Source of the DNA: JAHDHW01 sp963793295
GTDB lineage: Bacteria; Bacteroidota; Bacteroidia; Chitinophagales; Saprospiraceae
DNA length: 64,000 bases
Direction of reading: 5' to 3'
Assembly (NCBI GenBank): GCA_963793295.1
Contig: CAWBZX010000008.1
Span: 124,001 to 188,000 of the forward strand
The notes below the pieces were generated by a model. It saw only the letters and a program-made list of their open reading frames with translations, ran no database searches and was not told where the DNA came from. A program made the position numbers and the translations under genes. Shown piece after piece: positions 20,398 to 28,009 of the stretch (position 1 is the first letter of the stretch; the number at the start of each line of letters is the position of its first letter).

Positions 20398-20405
20398 TAT
20401 CTTTG
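20398..20405 (+). promoter_or_regulatory. TATCTTTG minus-7 promoter element for ruvX
   Basis: This is a perfect match to the Bacteroidota TAnnTTTG box, five bases before the ruvX ATG at 20410. Transcription would begin at or very near the start codon, giving a leaderless or almost leaderless message. No good TTTG lies at the usual upstream distance; the nearest is CTTG at 20372-20375. Confidence 0.6.
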
Positions 20406-20409
20406 TGCA

Positions 20410-20832
20410 ATGTCTAGAATAATGAGTATTGATTATGGAACAAAGCGCGTAGGTGTGGCGGTTACAGATCCACTTCAAATAATTGCCAATGGGTTGGAAA
20501 CTGTAGCAAACCCTGATATTTTTAACTTTTTAAAACGGTATATTAACGAAGAAGAAGTGGAGGAAATGGTTGTTGGAATGCCCTATCATTTGGATGGTAA
20601 TCCTACTGAGCTCAGCCCCATTATTGAAGATTTTATCAAAAAGGTCAATAAACTTTTTCCAGCTATTAAGGTTGTAACACAAGATGAACGTTTTACTTCT
20701 GCAGATGCAAAAAAGATTATTCTACAAAGTGGCGCAAAAAAGAAAAAACGACGAGATAAAAGCCTGATTGATAAAATTAGTGCAGTAATTATTTTACAGG
20801 AATACTTAGAAACAAAAAGAGGCAGTTTATAA
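20410..20832 (+). CDS. ruvX: YqgF/RuvX family pre-16S rRNA nuclease / putative Holliday junction resolvase
   Basis: This encodes 140 residues, the usual length for the family. The RNase H-like core shows the first catalytic aspartate in MSIDYGTKRVGVAVTD (about residues 5-20), VVGMPYHLDG (about 56-65) and the conserved end of the fold in TQDERFTSADA and DKSLIDKISAVIILQEYL. Family members act in the cytoplasm on 16S rRNA precursors and have been proposed to act on Holliday junctions. The start at 20410 gives MSRIMSIDYG, matching the family pattern with a short lead before the first strand. A start at Met5 would cut into it. The peptide deformylase gene follows after 16 bases and is presumably in the same operon. 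Confidence 0.92.
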   Translation: MSRIMSIDYGTKRVGVAVTDPLQIIANGLETVANPDIFNFLKRYINEEEVEEMVVGMPYHLDGNPTELSPIIEDFIKKVNKLFPAIKVVTQDERFTSADAKKIILQSGAKKKKRRDKSLIDKISAVIILQEYLETKRGSL

Positions 20833-20848
20833 ATTTTATTTTATTTAG

Positions 20849-21412
20849 ATGATTTTACCAATATATGCATTCGGTCAACCTGTACTAAAAAAAGTATCAG
20901 CGCAAATCGAAAAGGATTATCCGGAATTGGAGCAGTTGATACAAAACATGTGGGATACCATGTATCATGCACATGGAGTTGGCCTTGCAGCTCCTCAAAT
21001 CGGGCTTGGTATCCGTTTATTTGTTGTTGATTCGGAGCAAATGATGGATGAAGAACAAGATAAAGAAACAGGTGTCAAAAAAGTATTCATTAATGCTCAA
21101 AAAATTGAAGAGGGTGGTGAACCTTGGGATTTTGAGGAAGGTTGTTTGAGTATTCCGGATGTAAGAGGAGATGTAAATCGGCCGGCACAATTGAAACTTC
21201 GATATCTGGATGAGAACTTTGTCGAAAGAGAAGAAGATTTTACGGGAATCAATGCACGTGTTATTCAACATGAGTATGACCATATTGACGGAATACTTTT
21301 CACAGAACATCTAAAGCCCATAAAACGCAGATTAGTAAAACGTAAGCTGGAAAACATTAAAAAAGGTAAAGTAAGCGCAGATTATAAAATGAAATTTGCG
21401 AAAGTGAAGTAA
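20849..21412 (+). CDS. def: Peptide deformylase
   Basis: This encodes 187 residues, typical for a type I enzyme. It removes the formyl group from the N-terminal methionine of new proteins in the cytoplasm. All three active-site motifs are present: GVGLAAPQIG (about residues 43-52), EEGCLSIP (about 97-104) with the metal-binding cysteine, and QHEYDHIDG (about 139-147) with the two metal-binding histidines and the catalytic glutamate. An acidic insert (MMDEEQDKETGVKK) lies between the first two motifs, as in other Bacteroidota deformylases. It is the second gene after ruvX with a 16-base gap. The C-terminus is Lys-rich. No defect is visible. Confidence 0.96.
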   Translation: MILPIYAFGQPVLKKVSAQIEKDYPELEQLIQNMWDTMYHAHGVGLAAPQIGLGIRLFVVDSEQMMDEEQDKETGVKKVFINAQKIEEGGEPWDFEEGCLSIPDVRGDVNRPAQLKLRYLDENFVEREEDFTGINARVIQHEYDHIDGILFTEHLKPIKRRLVKRKLENIKKGKVSADYKMKFAKVK

Positions 21413-21479
21413 AAATGTAAAGTGCATTTAGCGTAATCAGTTAATTATAAATACTTTACCACTTAAATAAATCCAACTG

Positions 21480-22115
21480 CTATTTTCTTCCAAAATCAGC
21501 TGGTATCTCTCCCCATTCTTCTGTATTCCATTTTAAGATAGGATTACTGTAGGTGTTAGCTTTCAACCATTTTACTCCCCTTTCAATCAACTGAAATAAT
21601 TTTTCATTCACTGCTGATCTTTTAAGATTGGTTTTTACTTTTTTATTGCGAACCCATGCCATTGCTGTTCGGGAATCAGAATAAATAGGCGTTTGATCTT
21701 TTCCATGTTGTTTTAAGTAGGCAATGGCATGTACCAAAGCTAAAAATTCACCGACGTTGTTTGTTCCTTTTTTGAAAGGGCCGACATGGAAAATTTCGTC
21801 TTTAGTTTTGGTATTGACACCCCGATATTCCATAATACCCGGATTGCCGCTACAAGCAGCATCAACTGATATACTTTCCCAGTTTATTGCTTTGCGAGCT
21901 TCCTCGCTAACTACTTTTTTTGCTTTTTTAGAAGAGTTTCCAACGTGATCAGAAAAGTTTCCATGATATGCAGCAACCGCTTCCTCTTGGGTTTTAAAAG
22001 ATTTATAACGAGCATTTGGATAACCTTTGATTTGGAGTTGGGTTTCTGTCCATGAGTCAAAGACACCAGTATTATTGCCTTCCCAAACCACATAGTATTT
22101 TTTCTGTTTAGCCAT
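21480..22115 (-). CDS. rnhA: Ribonuclease H1 with N-terminal hybrid-binding (viroplasmin) domain
   Basis: This encodes 211 residues. The N-terminal part (KKYYVVWEGNNTGVFDSW, KGYPNARYKSF, about residues 4-48) is the hybrid-binding domain shared with caulimovirus viroplasmin. After a short linker, the RNase H fold carries the acidic residues expected for metal catalysis (VDAACSGNPGIMEYRG; NVGEFLALVHAIAYL; IYSDSRTAMAWV). It should degrade the RNA strand of RNA-DNA hybrids in the cytoplasm. I chose the ATG at 22115 because a TAACTTTG promoter box lies at 22131-22138 and would overlap any longer start, and because MAKQKKYYVVW matches the family N-terminus. The gene stands alone and converges with def. 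Confidence 0.93.
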   Translation of the reverse strand: MAKQKKYYVVWEGNNTGVFDSWTETQLQIKGYPNARYKSFKTQEEAVAAYHGNFSDHVGNSSKKAKKVVSEEARKAINWESISVDAACSGNPGIMEYRGVNTKTKDEIFHVGPFKKGTNNVGEFLALVHAIAYLKQHGKDQTPIYSDSRTAMAWVRNKKVKTNLKRSAVNEKLFQLIERGVKWLKANTYSNPILKWNTEEWGEIPADFGRK

Positions 22116-22130
22116 CACCAATGTTTTTGA

Positions 22131-22161
22131 CAAAGTTAAAAGTTCCTGTTAGTTGTGCAAT
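22131..22161 (-). promoter_or_regulatory. Promoter of rnhA (ATTG - 19 bp - TAACTTTG)
   Basis: On the minus strand TAACTTTG (22131-22138) is a perfect TAnnTTTG box. ATTG at 22158-22161 lies exactly 19 bases upstream, a one-base variant of the minus-33 TTTG. The box ends 15 bases before the rnhA ATG and decides the start codon. Confidence 0.7.
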
Positions 22162-22487
22162 AAAGAGGCAACATTATTCCAATATTTTTGATTTCGCTAT
22201 TTCAATAATCGTAACAATTCTATTGGAAACTTAAGACAGCTTCTGATATTGAAAAAAACACTTTCACTCAATGAAAGGCAGCAGTTATTCATTAATCATC
22301 ATCATTAACTAAACAGCAACAACCATTTCTAATTATCAGGTATCATTTAATAAAGAAATAGTCAAACGTATTTGCTATTTTTAATCAGAAATGCCGTTTT
22401 GCATATCAAATAATAATTACCTTCATCTGTTTTAGGCTTATAAAAAATTAATTGTTAATACATTTGCAGTACAAAATATAAAGGAAT
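22139..22487. other. About 350-bp divergent intergenic region between rnhA and tatD
   Basis: The region holds the promoters of both genes, pointing away from each other, and nothing else I can name. A short partial inverted repeat (CACTTTCACTCAATGAAAGGCAG, 22258-22280) has no T run. Confidence 0.5.
22459..22466 (+). promoter_or_regulatory. TACATTTG minus-7 promoter element for tatD
   Basis: This is a perfect TAnnTTTG box 21 bases before the tatD ATG. No TTTG lies 19 bases upstream, so the minus-33 part is weak. Confidence 0.55.
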
Positions 22488-23273
22488 ATGTTGATTGATA
22501 CGCATGCACATTTGTACTTAGAGCAGTTTGATGAAGATCGGGAAGAAATGTTGCAGAGAGCAAAAGATAAAGGAATCAAAAAGTTTTTTCTACCTAATGT
22601 TGATAGCAGTACAATCGAGGATATGCTGGCTTTAGAGGAGAAGTATCCCGAAGTTTGTTTTGCGATGATGGGATTGCACCCTTGCTCTGTAAAAAGTAAT
22701 TACAAAGAAGAGCTTGTTATCGTTGAAAAATGGTTGAAAAAAAGGCCTTTTGTTGCTGTTGGCGAAATCGGAACAGATTTGTATTGGGATAAAACTTTTG
22801 TTGAAGAGCAAAAAGACGCCTTCCGGATTCAGGTTAACTGGGCAAAAGACCTTGGGGTTCCAGTTGTTATTCACTGCAGAGATTCGATGGATTTGACGAT
22901 AGATTTGGTTCAAAAAGAGCAGGATGGTCGATTGCGCGGAATATTCCATTGTTTTGGAGGAAGTTTGGAGCAAGCCAAAAAAATAATTGACCTGGGATTT
23001 TATCTGGGTATTGGTGGTGTGTTGACCTTCAAAAAGTCTGGTTTGGATAAAACTGTTCAAAAAATTCCTTTGGAACATTTAGTTTTAGAAACAGATGCTC
23101 CTTATCTGGCACCAACTCCTTTTCGGGGGAAAAGAAATGAAAGTGCTTATATACACCAAATCGGCGAAAAATTAGCATCTGTAAAAGAAACTACTCTTGA
23201 GGAAGTAGCAAAAGTGACAAGTGAAAATGCAAGAAAGGTATTTGGGAATAGCGTGCTAAAAGAAACGGTTTGA
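22488..23273 (+). CDS. tatD: TatD-family metal-dependent deoxyribonuclease
   Basis: This encodes 261 residues, the usual length for TatD/YcfH enzymes. The metal-binding residues are visible in order: DTHAHLYLEQF at the N-terminus, AVGEIGTDLYWD (about residues 91-102, catalytic Glu), VVIHCRDS (about 126-133), IFHCFGG (about 151-157) and LETDAPYLAPTPFRGKRNE (about 202-220). Family members are Mg-dependent 3' exonucleases or endonucleases of the amidohydrolase (TIM-barrel) type, active in the cytoplasm. The gene is monocistronic, preceded by its own promoter box and followed at a distance by a tRNA gene. One deviation is DLYWD where many relatives have GLDYY; it is common in Bacteroidota. Confidence 0.93.
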   Translation: MLIDTHAHLYLEQFDEDREEMLQRAKDKGIKKFFLPNVDSSTIEDMLALEEKYPEVCFAMMGLHPCSVKSNYKEELVIVEKWLKKRPFVAVGEIGTDLYWDKTFVEEQKDAFRIQVNWAKDLGVPVVIHCRDSMDLTIDLVQKEQDGRLRGIFHCFGGSLEQAKKIIDLGFYLGIGGVLTFKKSGLDKTVQKIPLEHLVLETDAPYLAPTPFRGKRNESAYIHQIGEKLASVKETTLEEVAKVTSENARKVFGNSVLKETV

Positions 23274-23482
23274 CTTGAAAAATCAGAAAATATAAATTGA
23301 ATAAAAAAAGTAATTAGAGTAGTTCTTCCAATAAATATTACTATTTATATGTTTGAATGCCTAAAAAATTTTGAAAAGTTACTTTTATTTACAATTTTTG
23401 TGACGGTTGTGGTTAAAGAGCTACTACAATTTTGATAAAAGAAATGGCACGTTCGACAGAAATAAGAGGTCGATGATATTAA

Positions 23483-23570
23483 GGAGAGTTGGCCGAGCGG
23501 TTTAAGGCGCACGCTTGGAAAGCGTGTATACCTCAAAAGGGTATCAAGGGTTCGAATCCCTTACTCTCCG
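23483..23570 (+). tRNA. tRNA-Ser (GGA)
   Basis: The 88-base gene has a 7-bp acceptor stem (GGAGAGT with ACTCTCC), a D arm with GGCCGAGCGGTTTAAGGC, an anticodon stem CACGC/GCGTG around the loop TTGGAAA (anticodon GGA at 23517-23519), a long class II variable arm, and a T arm with GGTTCGAATCC. The discriminator base is G, as expected for serine. The terminal CCA is not encoded (GCA follows). Confidence 0.97.
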
Positions 23571-23686
23571 CAATTGTTATCTGTTGTGTTGTTGGAGAGT
23601 TTCGGATTTTTAATAATACAACTATGGAACAAACATATTAACTAATAATAATTTACTTTAAAAACATTCGTAAAACCTTACTGATT

Positions 23687-24417
23687 ATGCGAAAATTATT
23701 AGCTACTAATGCTTGTGTTTAGTGTTGCCATGATTTCTGGAGCAACTGAACTATTGGCTCAGGATCCAGCTTCTGCTGATCCAACCGGATACCAAATCTT
23801 GAAAAAATATTTCATTGATGGTGACTGGCGATTTATGAGTTTTGTATTGGTTTGTTTGATTCTTGGTCTTGCTTTTTGTATTGAGCGTATCATTACTTTA
23901 AATATTGCAAGTGCAAATACAGACAAATTGCTGACACAGAATTGATGAAAATCTAAAAGCAGGAAATGTTGATGGTGCAATGGAAGTTTGTAAATCAACT
24001 CAAGGTCCAACTGCAAGTGTTCTTTATGAAGGATTAAAAAATGCTGGTCAAGGTCCAGATGCTGTTGAAAAAGCTATTGTTTCTTACGGTGCTGTTCAAA
24101 TGGGACTTTTGGAAAAAGGATTGGTTTGGATTTCACTTTTTATTGCGATTGCTCCGATGCTTGGGTTTATGGGAACGGTAATCGGTATGATCCAGGCCTT
24201 TGATAGAATTGCAGAAGTTGGTGACTTGTCTCCTGCAGTTGTTGCCGATGGTATCAAAGTGGCCCTCTTGACCACGGTATTTGGTTTGATCGTAGCTATT
24301 ATTCTTCAAATCTTTTACAATTACATCATTTCAAAAATTGATGGTATTGTAAACAAAATGGAAGATGCTTCTATTGCCTTGGTTGATGTTATGGCTTCAA
24401 ATAATGTTTTTAAATAA
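23687..24417 (+). CDS. exbB: MotA/TolQ/ExbB proton channel protein, two one-base insertions in the sequence
   Basis: One protein of about 243 residues can be read through three frames: MRKLLAT, then MLVFSVAMISGATELLAQ onward from 23709, then from about 23941 onward (DENLKAGNVDGAMEV). It has a hydrophobic N-terminal segment, a first inner-membrane helix (MSFVLVCLILGLAFCIE), a cytoplasmic loop, and the two conserved helices with APMLGFMGTVIGMIQAF and ALLTTVFGLIVAIILQI. ExbB-type proteins form a proton channel with ExbD that drives TonB. The shifts need one extra A at 23708-23709 and one at about 23941. As the frames join perfectly and the rest of the operon is intact, consensus errors are much more likely than inactivation. 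The two exbD genes and one membrane protein follow. Confidence 0.88.
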
Positions 24418-24439
24418 TCATATTTAAGAAGATAATATT

Positions 24440-24922
24440 ATGTATAAATTTTTAACAAAAAATGGACAGTTGATCGCTTTTGGAATAGGGGCGCTTATTA
24501 CCGTTATCTTCTTGGGTGTAGCTTTCTCAGGCTTGGATGAATTCAACAGCTTGGTCTCTATGAAAAAGGGACATGAATCAAATATTTTTAACTTTGGTAT
24601 ATCTGCGTCTATTTTTCTAATAGTCTTGTGTTTTATACTAATGTTAGTATTTGGTGTTTATCAGGTCGCTATTCATTTCAAATCATCTGCGAAAGGTCTC
24701 ATCGGATTTGGTGTTATAATATTAATATTTATCATAGCTTCTAATATGATACCTTCTTCGATGGAAGAAATTCCTCAATATGTTGCTGGACCAATGGAGA
24801 AATATGAAGTCTCATTAAGTAATTACGGACTTATAAGCGGAGGTATAATGACTGCGATTGTATTAGGTGTTGGCGCTGTTTTAGCCTTTATCGGATCAGA
24901 AATTCTAAACTTCTTTAAATAA
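24440..24922 (+). CDS. Four-helix membrane protein between exbB and exbD, unknown function
   Basis: This encodes 160 residues that I cannot assign to a named family. Four hydrophobic segments are visible: residues about 10-31 (LIAFGIGALITVIFLGVAFSG is one), 50-75 (FGISASIFLIVLCFILMLVFG), 85-103 and 133-158. The protein is expected in the inner membrane with both ends on the same side. It lies 22 bases after exbB and 7 bases before the first exbD, so it is in the middle of the energiser operon and is probably part of, or a regulator of, that complex. The loop between helices 3 and 4 is polar and carries SSMEEIPQYVAGPMEKYEV. No frameshift is apparent. Confidence 0.75.
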   Translation: MYKFLTKNGQLIAFGIGALITVIFLGVAFSGLDEFNSLVSMKKGHESNIFNFGISASIFLIVLCFILMLVFGVYQVAIHFKSSAKGLIGFGVIILIFIIASNMIPSSMEEIPQYVAGPMEKYEVSLSNYGLISGGIMTAIVLGVGAVLAFIGSEILNFFK

Positions 24923-24929
24923 CTAAATT

Positions 24930-25478
24930 ATGGCTAGGAATAAAAGCAGGTTGACAAATGAAATCAATGCTGGCTCAATGGCAGATATTGCTTTTCTTTT
25001 GCTTATTTTCTTCCTTGTAACCACACAAATTGTTGAAGACAAGGGGATTATGGTTAAACTTCCACCTTGGTCTGAAGATGAACCTGACATTACAAAATTG
25101 AATAAACGAAATGTATTCTCTGTACTTGTAAATGCGCAGAACCAGCTTCTTGTTAGAGGTGAATTGGAAGATATCTCAGATCTGAAAGAAAGAGCAAAAG
25201 AATTTATTGCCAATCCAAAGAAAAGAGAAGACTTGGCTGAAAAACCAACCAGAGCGATTATTTCATTAAAAAATGACCGGGGTACCAATTATAAAACTTA
25301 CCTCGAAGTTTATAATGAATTAAAAGCGGCATACAATGAATTGTGGAACGAAGAAAGTCGTAAACTTTTTGGCAAAGACTACAGTGAGGATTTGCCCATT
25401 CACATGCAAAAAGAAATAAGAGGAAAAATACCTTTTGTGCTTTCAGAAGCAGAGCCGACTGCATTCGGTGAGGAATAA
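24930..25478 (+). CDS. exbD: ExbD/TolR family biopolymer transport protein (first of two)
   Basis: This encodes 182 residues. After a basic N-terminus (MARNKSRLTNEINAGSM), one transmembrane helix (residues about 19-35, ADIAFLLLIFFLVTTQI) carries the conserved aspartate of the ADIAFLL motif that takes part in proton movement. The remaining residues form the periplasmic domain, with RAIISLKNDRGTNYKTYLEVYNEL. It is longer than a typical ExbD (about 140) because of an extended linker and C-terminus. It should pair with the ExbB protein encoded upstream to energise TonB-dependent outer-membrane transport or a related process. It is in the same operon as the second exbD, 61 bases further. Confidence 0.92.
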   Translation: MARNKSRLTNEINAGSMADIAFLLLIFFLVTTQIVEDKGIMVKLPPWSEDEPDITKLNKRNVFSVLVNAQNQLLVRGELEDISDLKERAKEFIANPKKREDLAEKPTRAIISLKNDRGTNYKTYLEVYNELKAAYNELWNEESRKLFGKDYSEDLPIHMQKEIRGKIPFVLSEAEPTAFGEE

Positions 25479-25539
25479 ACGGTTTTAGATTAATAAAAGT
25501 CGAAAGCTACCGTTATTACTCAACCAAAAAAAATGAATT

Positions 25540-26010
25540 ATGTCAAAATTTAAAAAGAAAAGAGGTTCGACAGGTGCTGCCATTTCAACAGCATCATTAC
25601 CTGATATCATCTTTATGCTTTTGTTTTTCTTTATGGTAGTTACTGTATTGAGAGACTCCGAGTTAAAAATAACTGTATCTACTCCTAAAGCAACCGAACT
25701 TGTTAAGTTGCAGGAAAAATCATTGGTAAATTATATTTATATCGGTAAGCCAAAACCAAAGTATCAGGAAATTTATGGTACATCTCCACGGATGCAGTTG
25801 GGGGATAAGATTTCGACAGTAAGTGAAATTCCTTTGTTTCTGGAACAGCATAGAATAAAAGTGATGGAGCAAAAGCGGCCAAAAATCATTACTTCTTTGC
25901 GAGTTGATGGAGAAGTGACAATGGGGATCGTTCAAGATGTAAAAACACAACTACGGAAATCTGGACAGTTTAAAGTTAATTATTCTGCTAAGCCTAAACC
26001 AAAAGATTAA
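25540..26010 (+). CDS. exbD: ExbD/TolR family biopolymer transport protein (second of two)
   Basis: This encodes 156 residues with a basic N-terminus (MSKFKKKRGS), one membrane helix (residues about 19-38) preceded by the key aspartate (LPDIIFMLLFFFMVVTVLR), and a periplasmic domain (KIITSLRVDGEVTMGIVQDVKTQL) typical of ExbD/TolR. Two different ExbD proteins after one ExbB are usual in Bacteroidota, where the complex may be a heteromer. This gene is the last of the operon. A strong hairpin with T runs on both strands (26039-26074) ends it. Confidence 0.92.
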   Translation: MSKFKKKRGSTGAAISTASLPDIIFMLLFFFMVVTVLRDSELKITVSTPKATELVKLQEKSLVNYIYIGKPKPKYQEIYGTSPRMQLGDKISTVSEIPLFLEQHRIKVMEQKRPKIITSLRVDGEVTMGIVQDVKTQLRKSGQFKVNYSAKPKPKD

Positions 26011-26038
26011 TAATTGAATTTTTCCAGATTGAAATTTT

Positions 26039-26074
26039 AAAAGTCCTTCAAGCTTAGTTGTTTGAAGGACTTTT
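26039..26074. terminator. Bidirectional terminator between exbD and the DUF4293 gene
   Basis: A 13-bp stem (26039-26051 with 26062-26074) has A bases on its left and T bases on its right, so it works for both strands. It lies between two convergent genes. Confidence 0.88.
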
Positions 26075-26079
26075 AGTTT

Positions 26080-26523
26080 TTATCGTAATCGATCAGATGA
26101 TCTGACCAATTTGTCATCTTTTGTAATTGCTCTTTGAGCTAGAATTGCAAAAAGCAAAAATACAAACGGAAGTGAAAGCCCAATATAATTTTCCTCATCA
26201 TTTATTCCTTCCAATTCAGCAGCATTATTAATATAAAAAACAATAACAAGTATAAATCCTATAACGTTTGCGATGATTGCGAATCTACCAAGCAGCAGTT
26301 GGGTTTTGCGATTGTTGTACATAAAAATGCTAATCAAGGCTAATGCTCCTGCAACACAAAATATTACCAACAAACCCAAGCTGTCCTGAATGTTATAAAC
26401 CCCATCCATATAAATATTGGATGTAGCTATGGGTTCAGATGTTGTTCCGAATGGAAAGGCAAATAAAGAAAACGCACTTGCGCTTGCTAAAAGTAAAAAT
26501 ATCGACTGTATTCTTTGTATCAT
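26080..26523 (-). CDS. DUF4293-type four-helix membrane protein
   Basis: This encodes 147 residues. It begins MIQRIQSIFLLLASASAFS, the hallmark start of a Bacteroidota-specific membrane protein family (DUF4293), and has four hydrophobic segments (about residues 5-25, 46-66, 78-98 and 114-133). The tail is charged. The function of the family is unknown. I chose the ATG at 26523 because a TATCTTTG promoter box at 26560-26567 on the same strand overlaps the longer in-frame start at 26562, and because the family begins at this methionine. The gene converges with the ExbB/ExbD operon. Confidence 0.8.
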   Translation of the reverse strand: MIQRIQSIFLLLASASAFSLFAFPFGTTSEPIATSNIYMDGVYNIQDSLGLLVIFCVAGALALISIFMYNNRKTQLLLGRFAIIANVIGFILVIVFYINNAAELEGINDEENYIGLSLPFVFLLFAILAQRAITKDDKLVRSSDRLR

Positions 26524-26559
26524 TTCTGAAAATTGAAAATTTGAATTATTGTTAATTTG

Positions 26560-26567
26560 CAAAGATA
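26560..26567 (-). promoter_or_regulatory. TATCTTTG minus-7 promoter element for the DUF4293 gene
   Basis: This is a perfect TAnnTTTG box on the minus strand. It ends 36 bases before the chosen ATG (26523) and excludes the upstream in-frame start. Confidence 0.55.
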
Positions 26568-26739
26568 AAAAAATGGTAAAATTCAGATCATCTATTCTTG
26601 TTCTTCTCTTATGATTCCATTTAAAAAAACCTGATCACTGAAACTACGAAATATCCTATAATAAGTATTTGCTGCACAAAGTATAAAAAAATTAAATTCA
26701 CTTTTTTAACCCGACATCAGTATAAACAGCTAAATTAAC

Positions 26740-26747
26740 TATTTTTG
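26740..26747 (+). promoter_or_regulatory. TATTTTTG minus-7 promoter element for the DAO-family gene
   Basis: This is a perfect TAnnTTTG box that ends six bases before the ATG at 26754. It rules out the upstream TTG at 26745, which lies inside the box, and implies a leaderless or nearly leaderless message, as for ruvX. No TTTG is visible 19 bases upstream. Confidence 0.6.
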
Positions 26748-26753
26748 CGCCTG

Positions 26754-27920
26754 ATGAGTTTACTTGATAGCCAAAGCAATCTTCCGCGCCTAAGTTACTG
26801 GGAGCAGGTAACTTTTTTTCAAAAAATCGATGTAGCAATTATCGGTAGCGGGATTGTTGGTTTGAGTGCTGCGATACATCTGAAAACCCTTTCTCCAAAA
26901 TTGAATATTGTTGTATTTGAAAAAGGGACTCTTCCTACGGGAGCCAGTACAAAAAATGCTGGCTTTGCTTGTTTTGGAAGTATGAGCGAATTGGTCGATG
27001 ATCTTGAAAAACATTCGGAAAGTGAAGTTTTTGATCTCGTTGAAAAACGATGGAGAGGCCTGCAGCGCTTGCGGGAAAAGATCGGTGATAAAAAGTTAGG
27101 CTACCAGGAACATGGCGGCTTTGAATTATTTAGATCCGAAGAAGAAAATGAGTTTCAGAAATGCTTTGAAAGGATAGCAGATTTTAATAAAAAACTACAT
27201 GAAATAACGGGTATAAAATCAATTTATCGTGTTACGGATCAATCTATCCGGCAATTTAAGTTTGAAGGGGTCAGGCATTTAATTTTAAATAGTGCTGAGG
27301 GTCAGATTCATACGGGGTCGATGATGAAATCATTATTGGATTTGGCAAAAGAAATGGGCATTGAGGTGTTCACAGGAATCAATATCAATGGCTTTGAAGA
27401 AATGGGCAACGGAGTCAAGTTATCATGTCTGAACAAATGGGAGATTGTTGTTTCCAGGTTGATTATTGCAACAAATGGATTTGTCAGACATCTGATTCCT
27501 GAACTGGATGTTAAGCCTGCAAGAAACCAGGTGCTCATAACCAAGCCTATCGAAAATCTGCCTTTTGAAGGTTGTTTTCATTATGATAAAGGGTACTATT
27601 ATTTTAGAAATATCGATCAACGCATTTTATTAGGTGGTGGTCGCAATCTATCCCTGGAAGAAGAATACACAGATGATTTTGGAACGACTCAGTTGATTCG
27701 AAATGCATTGCAACAACTTTTAAAAGAAGTGATCCTTCCAAACCAGCCATTTGAAGTAGATAGCTGGTGGAGTGGAATCCTGGGTGTCGGGGATTCTAAA
27801 AAAGCAATCGTTAAAAAACATTCTGAAAATGTATTTCTAGCAGTCAGAATGGGAGGGATGGGAGTAGCCATTGGTACTTTAATAGGAGAAGAAGTTGCTC
27901 AAATGGTTAACGATACATGA
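26754..27920 (+). CDS. FAD-dependent oxidoreductase, DAO (glycine/D-amino acid oxidase-like) family
   Basis: This encodes 388 residues. About 25 residues from the start is the dinucleotide-binding motif VAIIGSGIVGLSAAIHL, followed by the ribityl-contacting FEKGTLPTGASTKNAGFACFG. Later come the substrate domain and the C-terminal FAD-contacting segment GGMGVAIGTLIGEEVAQM. The family oxidises amines and amino acids with FAD; the ASTKNAGFACFG stretch recalls gamma-glutamylputrescine oxidase-like members, but the substrate cannot be told from sequence. It should be cytoplasmic, having no signal peptide. The start is the ATG at 26754, since a promoter box covers the upstream TTG. It is monocistronic; the next gene begins 89 bases later. 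Confidence 0.88.
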   Translation: MSLLDSQSNLPRLSYWEQVTFFQKIDVAIIGSGIVGLSAAIHLKTLSPKLNIVVFEKGTLPTGASTKNAGFACFGSMSELVDDLEKHSESEVFDLVEKRWRGLQRLREKIGDKKLGYQEHGGFELFRSEEENEFQKCFERIADFNKKLHEITGIKSIYRVTDQSIRQFKFEGVRHLILNSAEGQIHTGSMMKSLLDLAKEMGIEVFTGININGFEEMGNGVKLSCLNKWEIVVSRLIIATNGFVRHLIPELDVKPARNQVLITKPIENLPFEGCFHYDKGYYYFRNIDQRILLGGGRNLSLEEEYTDDFGTTQLIRNALQQLLKEVILPNQPFEVDSWWSGILGVGDSKKAIVKKHSENVFLAVRMGGMGVAIGTLIGEEVAQMVNDT

Positions 27921-28009
27921 TAAAATGTTAGCAATTGTTTAAAAAATAAAATTATAGTAACGGATATAAATCAGAATACGTTTTAACTTAAGTTAATAGT
28001 AAACACTTA

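Larger units (their letters stand above)
19433..20409. other. 977-bp intergenic region
   Basis: This is the longest stretch without a gene in the window. I see no protein-coding frame with usable composition. It holds the terminator of the SprB-repeat gene, a perfect palindrome at 19781-19796, a moderately GC-richer stretch around 19960-20160, and a strong hairpin with a T run at 20242-20278. The hairpin has no gene ending just before it, so an untranslated RNA between about 19.9 and 20.28 kb is possible. Confidence 0.5.

Noticed and set aside
23687..23980. Programmed frameshifting in exbB
   Set aside because: No slippery heptamer or downstream pseudoknot is apparent. Two shifts would be needed in one short gene, and the same pattern occurs in unrelated genes including rpmA.
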